Shown here: piece by piece, positions 1-5,529 of the stretch
Layout of the letters: every line of letters begins with the position of its first letter
Position numbering within the stretch: the first letter of the stretch is position 1
Source: an uncultured Ruminococcus sp.
Lineage (GTDB): Bacteria > Bacillota > Clostridia > Oscillospirales > Ruminococcaceae
Direction of reading: 5' to 3'
NCBI GenBank assembly: GCA_910577575.1
Contig: CAJTOG010000072.1
Coordinates: 1 to 8,773 of the forward strand
DNA length: 8,773 nucleotides
The notes under the pieces: model-generated
What the model was told of the DNA's origin: nothing
The model's database searches: none
The model's input: only the letters and a program-made list of their open reading frames with translations
Translations under genes and position numbers: made by a program

Positions 1-93
1 TTGATTGCTATTTTATGATCTATAGTATTGATTTTTCAAGGAGCAAATCCCATTTTTAATGTGGGAAGTTTGAGTTAAATAATTATATTTTAG

Positions 94-127
94 CATACAA
101 AAGTTTTTTTCCACTGACTGTTGTATG
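94..127. repeat. 7-bp inverted repeat CATACAA / TTGTATG
   Basis: CATACAA at 94-100 is perfectly matched by TTGTATG at 121-127, separated by 20 bases that include a T7 run (104-110). It could be a protein binding site or a weak hairpin. It is short enough to arise by chance in AT-rich DNA, and no function is assigned. Confidence 0.25.
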
Positions 128-225
128 AAAAGTTACGGTTTGTAGTTGGATTGATAGATAAATGAGCTTAAAACAGGGAGGGATTTTCGAAATAATAAAA
201 TTTTGAACGGGAATTGGGCTTTGTT

Positions 226-237
226 TTTGCATGCAAA
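226..237. repeat. perfect 12-bp palindrome TTTGCATGCAAA
   Basis: TTTGCATGCAAA is its own reverse complement over 12 bases. Perfect palindromes of this length are typical of dimeric regulator operators. It lies about 190 bases before the proposed operon promoter, and a second 10-bp palindrome follows at 257-266. No binding protein is identified. Confidence 0.35.
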
Positions 238-256
238 TTTATTACTGAATGTATTA

Positions 257-266
257 TAACATGTTA
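257..266. repeat. perfect 10-bp palindrome TAACATGTTA
   Basis: TAACATGTTA is a perfect palindrome. Its centre is exactly 30 bases from the centre of the 12-bp palindrome at 226-237, close to three helical turns, so the two would face the same side of the DNA. Chance is a reasonable alternative in such AT-rich sequence. Confidence 0.25.
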
Positions 267-284
267 ATGTACAAAGGAAAATCT

Positions 285-344
285 GGGAATCTTGCTTACA
301 AAACAGGACTCTTGGATTATAAATGGGATTCTCGGCTTGCTATT
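285..344 (+). repeat. three degenerate direct repeats with a 20-bp period
   Basis: Units start at 285 (GGGAATCTTG), 305 (AGGACTCTTG) and 325 (GGGATTCTCG), exactly 20 bases apart. They share the core GGA-N-TCT-Y-G. Neighbouring units match at 12 of 20 positions by hand alignment. An inverted GGAATC core (GATTCC, 351-356) follows immediately. A 20-bp period is about two helical turns, so a protein bound to each unit would lie on one face. A role as regulator binding sites upstream of the promoter is possible but unproven. Confidence 0.4.
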
Positions 345-417
345 TACCTTGATTCCTAAAATGACAAATCTGAACTGCGAGTTCGTAAAGCATGAATTTG
401 AAATTTTGACATCTTAA

Positions 418-446
418 TTGTACTATTCGCACCTCTATGCTATGAT
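418..446 (+). promoter_or_regulatory. extended -10 promoter for the regulator/BREX operon
   Basis: TATGAT at 441-446 matches the TATAAT consensus at five of six positions and is preceded by TGC, giving an extended -10 element (TG-N-TATGAT, 438-446). A weak -35, TTGTAC at 418-423, lies at the ideal 17-bp spacing. Transcription would begin near 452-455, leaving a leader of about 50 bases before the HTH gene. It is the best promoter in the window and no terminator follows it, so it probably drives the whole operon. A dyad (432-451) covers it. Confidence 0.6.
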
Positions 447-451
447 AGAGG
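432..451. promoter_or_regulatory. operator-like inverted repeat over the -10 element
   Basis: CCTCTAT (432-438) and ATAGAGG (445-451) are perfect reverse complements around a six-base centre, GCTATG. The extended -10 element lies inside this dyad, so a bound dimer would block RNA polymerase. The obvious candidate to bind is the HTH protein encoded directly downstream, as in many autoregulated Cro/C1-type systems. That link is inferred from position. A short hairpin at the start of the transcript is a less likely alternative, because most of the dyad lies upstream of the predicted start site. Confidence 0.5.
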
Positions 452-492
452 AAGTAACGAGAATACTGAACTTTGAGCAGGAATAAATGGTA

Positions 493-500
493 AGAGGTGA
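493..500 (+). promoter_or_regulatory. ribosome binding site that sets the HTH gene start
   Basis: AGAGGTGA lies four bases before ATG 505; the GAGG core (494-497) is seven bases away. It falls inside the longer reading that begins at ATG 487, which has only a weaker AGGA (479-482) in front of it. I therefore prefer 505 as the start. Confidence 0.55.
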
Positions 501-504
501 CAAT

Positions 505-723
505 ATGGCAGTATGCTATAAAAAGCTGTGGAAAATGCTGATTGATAAAGACATGATAAAAAAAGACTTGCGTTTGCAGACTGGTTTCAGTACGACAACA
601 ATGTCGAAGTTGTCTAAAGATGAAAATGTCAGTATGGATGTATTAGAAAAAATTTGTTCTGTATTAAATTGCGATGTTGGAGACATCATGGAATTTGTTC
701 CTGATAAAAAAGAGGAACCCTAA
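505..723 (+). CDS. small Cro/C1-type HTH transcriptional regulator
   Basis: This 72-residue protein is little more than one helix-turn-helix domain of the compact Cro/C1 type (HTH_26-like, YozG-like). The start LWKMLIDKDM leads into a predicted HTH at about residues 19-38 (KKDLRLQTGFSTTTMSKLSK), with S29-K38 as the likely recognition helix. The family-typical tail follows (VSMDVLEKICSVLNCDVGDIMEF, residues 42-64) and the last residues are charged. The start at 505 is chosen over in-frame ATG 487 on its ribosome binding site; the longer form would have 78 residues. The stop codon overlaps the Shine-Dalgarno of brxA, so the two genes are translationally close and surely co-transcribed. It probably binds the dyad at 432-451 to control its own operon. 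Described BREX regulators (BrxR) are larger WYL-domain proteins, so this is a different regulator class. The HTH assignment is firm; repressor or activator is not known. Confidence 0.85.
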   Translation: MAVCYKKLWKMLIDKDMIKKDLRLQTGFSTTTMSKLSKDENVSMDVLEKICSVLNCDVGDIMEFVPDKKEEP

Positions 724-737
724 GGAGGCAAAACATT

Positions 738-1349
738 ATGGATCATTCTTATCCGTATATAGCGTCTTTGACCAGAGAACCGTTCCTTTTCTATGAAATG
801 CGTTCCACCGCAAAGCTGATGAGCGAAGGACTCTCAGATGAAGCGATTGTAACAGAAATTGTGGAGCAGAATCTTTTCCAGTATCCAACTGAAAAATCGA
901 TTACACGTATGACAAAAGCCTGTATGAAACGACTTCATGCTCTGGAAGATGAAACTCTGGTTTCTGCGATTGCATCGCAGCCGACAGAGATAGCAAAGCA
1001 GATCTGCCTGTATGCGATGATGAAGCAGAGCCGACTTGTTTGGGAGTTTATGCTGACAGTCATTGGAGAGAAGTACCGGTTAAGGGATCCGTCCTTTGGT
1101 AAGATAGATTTGAATACATTTTTTATGCGTTTACAGGAGCAGAATGACATCGTAGCTTCCTGGAGCGACAGCACAATCACAAAGTTAAAACAGATTATTG
1201 CCAGAGTGCTTGTGGAGACGGAGTATCTCGACGATCGGGGGGCAGATCATTTGAATCCAGTATGGCTGCATCCTGTTTTGGAGAATGCCATCAGAAGCAA
1301 TGGCGATACAGCGGTACTGCCAGCGTTTAATTGCTTTTCATACACATAA
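738..1349 (+). CDS. brxA: BREX protein BrxA (DUF1819 family)
   Basis: A 203-residue protein, the usual size for BrxA, the small first core component of type 1 BREX. Known BrxA proteins are compact, mainly helical, and reported to bind DNA; their exact role in exclusion is unclear. Visible family traits are the N-terminal REPFLFYEMRSTAKLMSEGLS (residues 13-33), a helical middle rich in charged residues, and the closing block NPVWLHPVLENAIRSNGD followed by LPAF (residues 173-197), a typical DUF1819 ending. ATG 738 has a strong AAGGAGG (722-728) at nine bases, and this signal overlaps the stop of the HTH gene. No signal peptide or membrane segment is visible, so it is cytoplasmic. The identification rests on family pattern and on position directly before brxB; both agree. 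Confidence 0.92.
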   Translation: MDHSYPYIASLTREPFLFYEMRSTAKLMSEGLSDEAIVTEIVEQNLFQYPTEKSITRMTKACMKRLHALEDETLVSAIASQPTEIAKQICLYAMMKQSRLVWEFMLTVIGEKYRLRDPSFGKIDLNTFFMRLQEQNDIVASWSDSTITKLKQIIARVLVETEYLDDRGADHLNPVWLHPVLENAIRSNGDTAVLPAFNCFSYT

Positions 1350-1352
1350 GCG

Positions 1353-1386
1353 TACAACGAAAGGCTCCAGTGAAGCATTTCGTGTA
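1353..1386 (+). other. potential hairpin in the brxA–brxB gap
   Basis: TACAACGAAA (1353-1362) can pair with TTTCGTGTA (1378-1386) with one bulged A. After a G/A mismatch, GCT (1364-1366) pairs with AGC (1374-1376), closing a seven-base loop. The right arm ends at the first base of the brxB AGGAGG (1386-1391). It could modulate brxB translation or protect an mRNA end between the genes. There is no T-run after it, so it is not an intrinsic terminator. Confidence 0.35.
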
Positions 1387-1397
1387 GGAGGTAGCCA

Positions 1398-1958
1398 ATG
1401 AGTGACATAAAAGAACGTCTGGACAAAGTTCGGGCATTGATTCAGGAGCCGGAGTTCCTGGAAGGCAAGGGACTCAGTAATGAGGTGAATATCAGAATCT
1501 TCTGTTATGAGCCGGAAAATGAAATGGTGGTTCGGCATTTTGTAAATCAGCTGGAAACCGATCAGTCCCTGGATTGCCATTTGAAAATTTGCAATTTATA
1601 TAAAACATTTCTCTCTATCTGCGATGACATGGACATCACAGATGCCATTCCTGATATGGAAGAAGCTGACGGAAGTGCGTATCTTCTTGAACAGTTAAAT
1701 TCCGCAATCGGCAATGGAGAGTTTATTGATAAGATCCAGTACGAGCCACATGAACCAGGCGATATACTGATGCTTACGGGTGTGGGTGAAGTATTTCCAT
1801 TTATGAGAATCCATACATTACTGGAAGCTTTGCAACCGTATTTTTCGGATGTTCCGATTCTTGTTATGTATCCGGGTGAGTTTGATGGTCGCCATGTAAA
1901 ACTATTCAATCGTCTGATACCAAATGATTATTATCGGGCATTCAACGTGATAGATTAA
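1398..1958 (+). CDS. brxB: BREX protein BrxB (DUF1788 family)
   Basis: A 186-residue cytoplasmic protein matching the small BREX core component BrxB in length and position. The clearest family signature is in the C-terminal half. GDILMLTGVGEVFPFMRIHTLLEAL (residues 121-145) is followed by DVPILVMYPGEFDGRHVKLFNRL (151-173) and NDYYRAFNVID at the end. These blocks (LTGVG-x-x-x-PF-x-R-x-HTLL, then PG-x-x-DG and YYRAF) are characteristic of DUF1788. The biochemical activity of BrxB is not established; it is needed for BREX defence in studied systems. ATG 1398 has AGGAGG (1386-1391) at six bases. It is the only gene in the operon preceded by a sizeable gap (48 bases), and that gap can fold into a hairpin. 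Its stop is 12 bases before brxC. Confidence 0.93.
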   Translation: MSDIKERLDKVRALIQEPEFLEGKGLSNEVNIRIFCYEPENEMVVRHFVNQLETDQSLDCHLKICNLYKTFLSICDDMDITDAIPDMEEADGSAYLLEQLNSAIGNGEFIDKIQYEPHEPGDILMLTGVGEVFPFMRIHTLLEALQPYFSDVPILVMYPGEFDGRHVKLFNRLIPNDYYRAFNVID

Positions 1959-1970
1959 GGGGGAAAAGCC

Positions 1971-4900
1971 ATGAAGATTCGAGACATGTTTGCGGACGAC
2001 ATCAACCGCAAAATCAATGGTGTAATTAAAGTAGATCAGGCTGCTGACGATGTAATTGAACAGGAGCTAAATGAATACGTCATCACCAGAGAACTGAAAA
2101 AACATTTTATTACCTTTTTCAATTATTACGGGAATGCCTTTGATCAGCCCACAGCCGATATGGGTGTGTGGATCTCCGGTTTCTTTGGAAGTGGTAAATC
2201 TCATTTCCTGAAAATGCTTTCTTATCTTCTGGAAAATAAAGAAGTAAAAGGAGTCCGCAGTGTAGAGCGTTTCCGTAAAAAATTTGAAGATGATCCGGCA
2301 ACCTTTGTGCTGATTGATCGTGCCACCAAGAGAGCGACAGAGACAATTCTGTTTAATATCGACATCGAAGGATTCAGCAATAAAGACAAGACTGCTGTCC
2401 TTCGTGTTTTTGCAAAAATGTTCTATAACCATCTGGGATTTTACGGTGAAAATCTGAAAGTTGCCATGATGGAGCGTTATATTGACCAACAGGGAAAGAC
2501 GGAGGAGTTTTGCAGAGTTTTTGAGGAAAAAAAAGGAAAATCCTGGCTGGAAATGCGTCGTGCATTTGCGTTTAATGGCAAGTTTATTATCCCAACTCTG
2601 ATGGAAGTTTTGGATATGAGCGAAGACGATGCACGAGGCTGGTTCAATGATAAAACTGCAACAGAAATTTCTATTGCACAGCTTGTGGAAGATATGAAAG
2701 CCTATGTGGATACCAAACCGGCGAACTTCCGTCTGCTGTTTATGATTGACGAGGTTGGTCAGTATGTTGGTACAGATACCGATATGCTTTTGAATCTCCA
2801 GTCTCTGACAGAAAAGATTGGCAGTGAGTGCGAAGGTAAGATTTGGGTCATCTGCACCGGACAGGAAGCGATTGATGAAATCATCAAAGTTCGTGTCGAT
2901 GAGTTCTCCCGTATTCAGGCTCGTTTCAAAACAAGACTGAGCTTATCTTCTTCCTCTGTGGATGAAGTCATCCAGAAGCGTATTTTGAAAAAGAAACCAG
3001 AAGCATCTGCTGATTTGGAAAATGTTTATGAGCAGAATGATTCCGTTTTGCGTAACCTGTTCAGCTTCAGCGGTTCCATTCTGGACATCAAAGGTTATTC
3101 TGGTTCGAGAGAGTTCACTGAGAACTTCCCGTTCGTGCCGTATCAGTTTATCATTATGCAGAAAGTATTTGCAGAAATCCGTAAGCACGGAAATTCTGGC
3201 AAGCATCTTTCCGGCGGTGAGCGTTCCATGCTTTCCGGCTTCCAGGAGGCGGCACAGAAAATTCAGGAGAAGGACGAATATGCACTTGTTCCATTCTTTC
3301 GTTTTTATGATACCGTACATACTTTCCTGGACGGTTCTATTCGCCGAGTCATTGAGCGTTGCCAGAAAGCCGCAGACAATGGTGATGGTATCGAACAGCA
3401 GGATGTGGATGTGCTGAAACTTCTGTATCTGATTCGGTATATTGATGATATTCCTTCAAATCTGGATAATATCGTTATTCTGATGGCAGATGATATTCGT
3501 GTGGATAAAATTATTATGCGTGAAGCTGCCCGTGGCTGCCTTGACCGTCTGATTAGCCAGAACTATATCGGCAGAACAGGCGATACTTATAACTTCCTGA
3601 CAGATGAAGAACAGGATATTCAGCGTGAAATCCGGGATACCAACGTGGATACCGCTTCTATCGTGGAGCGTATTGCCCAGATGATTTACGGTGATATTTT
3701 TACAACCAGGAGATTCCGCTATGGAAAATATGACTTTGCGTTCGACCAGATGGTAGATGGCATTACGGTCGGCGCGGCAATGGGCGGTATGCGTTTGCGT
3801 TTTCTGACCGTTGCAACCGATGCCACAGAAAAAACAGAGTTCCGTCTGATGACAGAATCCAAAGGCAACGAAGCCATTGTTGTTCTGACTGATACGCCAT
3901 ATTATGAATCGCTGGAATCTGCCATGAAGATTCGTAAATATGTAAAGCAGAGAAACGTAAGCCAGCTTCCAAAGAGTGTGCAGAAAATCATCAGCGATCA
4001 GCAGGATGAAGCCGGAAAATACGAGCTGAGTGCCATGACAGAATTGCAAAATGCCATCGAAGGGGCACAGTTCTATGTAGATGGGGAACATCTGGAAATT
4101 AAAGGTGGAAATGCCAAGAGTAAAATTGACCAGTCATTGGAATATCTGGTTGCTCATGTATATAGCAAGCTCGATCTGATTACAGAAAATGCGGGCAGTG
4201 ATGCAGATATTATTGCTATTCTGACTGGTACTGTTACCATGCTCCCGGGCATGGAGCCGAACCGTGCTGCTGCTTCTGCAATGGAAGAATATCTGGAAAT
4301 GCAGGATGCGAAAAAGCTGCCGACTTCTATGGCAGATGTGCAGAGCAAATACAGCGCAATTCCGTATGGCTGGAAGGAAATCGACATTGCTGCGGTTGCG
4401 GCACAACTGATTTATTCCCAGAAAGTAACCATCAAATATGCAGGCAATACCATTCAGCCGGATGACCCGAAACTGCCGGATATGCTCCGTAAAAAGAGTG
4501 AAATCGGCAAGACTTCCATTAGCAAACGTAAAAACATTTCTGCTACTATGATGCGGGATGTAAAAGAAATGCTCCGTGAGTATTTCGACATTATGGATGT
4601 GCCGGATGATGAAGATGGACTGATTCGCTTTGTTACCGAAAAATTCAGCGAACAGCGGGATTACTATGCTTCTTTGAATGACCGTTACGAAGGACATAAA
4701 TACCCGGATCGTGGACTGGTGCAGACAGCTATCAGTCTTATGGATGATGTTGTTTCTCAGAAGAAAGACAATATCGCACTGATTGAGCGTGTACTGAAAA
4801 AAGAGGATGACTTGTTTGAAAACAAAGAATCCATGAGCAACGGCATTGAGAATTTCTTCAAAACGCAGGTAATGGTATTTGACCAGGCAGTGCAGTTTGA

Positions 4901-5519
4901 AAAATCTCTGCATGATGATCTTGACCGTATTGCGGAAAATGAAGAAGCTCATAAGGCACTGAATACCATTCGTCTGATTACGATGGTTCAGCCAGGCAGC
5001 AAGTTCAACTATAACCGGATTCGGGAATTAAATCCACTGATGGATACCGTTCGTACTGCCCATGATAAGATGCTGGAAGAAAAACGTACCGAGGTTCTGG
5101 AAACAGTTCGTCAGTGTATGGAAGCAACCCATACTACCGCAAATGGAGATTCCAAGGCATCTCATCTGATTGAAAAATCAGACAAGTATTTCAGCCAGTG
5201 CAAGGAGAAAATTGCAGAATTAAAGAGTCTTGCCCTTCTGGATGCCATGTTCCTGCCAATGTGCCAGTATAAGGATGATACGGTCAGCCATATTGAAACA
5301 GTTCTCGCACCGCCGGTTCCGAAGCCGCAGATTCAGCCGACTCAGACAGGAAAAGAACCGGTTCCGGCAAAGAAAAAGGTAGTTCGTGCCTATAATCGTC
5401 AGGTAGTATTCCAGGCAAAAACCTTACAGACGGATGCGGACATTGATGATTATGTAGAGAAAATTCGCTCTCAGCTGAAACAGTTGCTGAAAAATTGCGA
5501 CGAGATTAAGCTGAATTAA
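1971..5519 (+). CDS. brxC: BREX ATPase BrxC (PglY/BrxC family)
   Basis: A 1182-residue P-loop ATPase, full length for BrxC, one of the large core proteins of BREX (PglY in type 2). It opens with the family-typical MKIRDMF...DINRKINGVIK. The Walker A motif GFFGSGKS is at residues 70-77, and a Walker B-type hydrophobic strand ending in acid residues, LLFMIDE, is at 255-261. A sensor-like strand, IWVICTGQE, is at 291-299, followed by RIQARFKTRLSLS (314-326), which may hold arginine-finger residues. These suggest an AAA+/ORC-like fold. The middle and C-terminal parts are long and helical. A proline-rich linker (about 1113-1137, PPVPKPQ...PVPAKKK) leads to a short C-terminal segment. The start ATG 1971 has AAGGGGGA (1957-1964) overlapping the brxB stop. 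An A8 run at 2527-2534 lies within the frame. ATP hydrolysis is inferred from intact motifs; its exact job in exclusion is not settled. Confidence 0.95.
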   Translation: MKIRDMFADDINRKINGVIKVDQAADDVIEQELNEYVITRELKKHFITFFNYYGNAFDQPTADMGVWISGFFGSGKSHFLKMLSYLLENKEVKGVRSVERFRKKFEDDPATFVLIDRATKRATETILFNIDIEGFSNKDKTAVLRVFAKMFYNHLGFYGENLKVAMMERYIDQQGKTEEFCRVFEEKKGKSWLEMRRAFAFNGKFIIPTLMEVLDMSEDDARGWFNDKTATEISIAQLVEDMKAYVDTKPANFRLLFMIDEVGQYVGTDTDMLLNLQSLTEKIGSECEGKIWVICTGQEAIDEIIKVRVDEFSRIQARFKTRLSLSSSSVDEVIQKRILKKKPEASADLENVYEQNDSVLRNLFSFSGSILDIKGYSGSREFTENFPFVPYQFIIMQKVFAEIRKHGNSGKHLSGGERSMLSGFQEAAQKIQEKDEYALVPFFRFYDTVHTFLDGSIRRVIERCQKAADNGDGIEQQDVDVLKLLYLIRYIDDIPSNLDNIVILMADDIRVDKIIMREAARGCLDRLISQNYIGRTGDTYNFLTDEEQDIQREIRDTNVDTASIVERIAQMIYGDIFTTRRFRYGKYDFAFDQMVDGITVGAAMGGMRLRFLTVATDATEKTEFRLMTESKGNEAIVVLTDTPYYESLESAMKIRKYVKQRNVSQLPKSVQKIISDQQDEAGKYELSAMTELQNAIEGAQFYVDGEHLEIKGGNAKSKIDQSLEYLVAHVYSKLDLITENAGSDADIIAILTGTVTMLPGMEPNRAAASAMEEYLEMQDAKKLPTSMADVQSKYSAIPYGWKEIDIAAVAAQLIYSQKVTIKYAGNTIQPDDPKLPDMLRKKSEIGKTSISKRKNISATMMRDVKEMLREYFDIMDVPDDEDGLIRFVTEKFSEQRDYYASLNDRYEGHKYPDRGLVQTAISLMDDVVSQKKDNIALIERVLKKEDDLFENKESMSNGIENFFKTQVMVFDQAVQFEKSLHDDLDRIAENEEAHKALNTIRLITMVQPGSKFNYNRIRELNPLMDTVRTAHDKMLEEKRTEVLETVRQCMEATHTTANGDSKASHLIEKSDKYFSQCKEKIAELKSLALLDAMFLPMCQYKDDTVSHIETVLAPPVPKPQIQPTQTGKEPVPAKKKVVRAYNRQVVFQAKTLQTDADIDDYVEKIRSQLKQLLKNCDEIKLN
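2527..2534 (+). repeat. A8 homopolymer inside brxC
   Basis: Eight consecutive A bases encode the GAA-AAA-AAA stretch at residues 186-188 of BrxC, directly before GGA. A one-base slip would end the protein soon after. It is the shortest range in which slippage is worth considering, and lysine-rich stretches give such runs by chance. Confidence 0.3.
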
Positions 5520-5529
5520 GGAGACGATT

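Larger units (their letters stand above)
1..417. other. AT-rich non-coding leader upstream of the BREX operon
   Basis: I find no convincing gene here on either strand: there is no long open frame, and no ribosome binding site followed by an open frame of useful length. An AAGGAG at 38-43 leads only to a very short frame that stops within a few codons. The stretch is clearly richer in A and T than the brxC and 5' pglX coding sequence. It holds several symmetric elements (94-127, 226-237, 257-266) and three 20-bp spaced degenerate repeats (285-344), which are listed separately. Its likely role is as a regulatory or island-boundary region ahead of the defence operon, but that is inference. The gene to the left is not in the window. 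Confidence 0.6.

Noticed and set aside
48..66. A possible intrinsic terminator of a gene to the left (TCCCA/TGGGA stem).
   Set aside because: The stem is only five clean base pairs and is followed by AGTTTGAG, not a T-run. No coding sequence ends just before it in this window.
406..411. A perfect TTGACA -35 box.
   Set aside because: No acceptable -10 lies 16-18 bases downstream; the good TATGAT at 441-446 is 29 bases away. It is probably incidental, and the promoter at 418-446 was preferred.
487..504. A six-codon N-terminal extension of the HTH protein from ATG 487.
   Set aside because: The better ribosome binding site (493-500) lies inside this extension and points to ATG 505. The extra residues MVRGDN add nothing to the domain. 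It remains possible but less likely.
3207..3221. The string LSGGE in BrxC (residues 413-417), resembling the ABC-ATPase signature LSGGQ.
   Set aside because: The surrounding block (LSGGERSMLSGFQ) fits what I recall of BrxC/PglY proteins, and the overall motif arrangement is not that of an ABC ATPase. The likeness is taken as coincidental.
4134..4952. A 272-codon open frame on the minus strand.
   Set aside because: It lies wholly inside brxC, whose frame has intact Walker motifs and full length. The minus-strand product has low-complexity, non-family sequence and no ribosome binding site, so it is a shadow frame.
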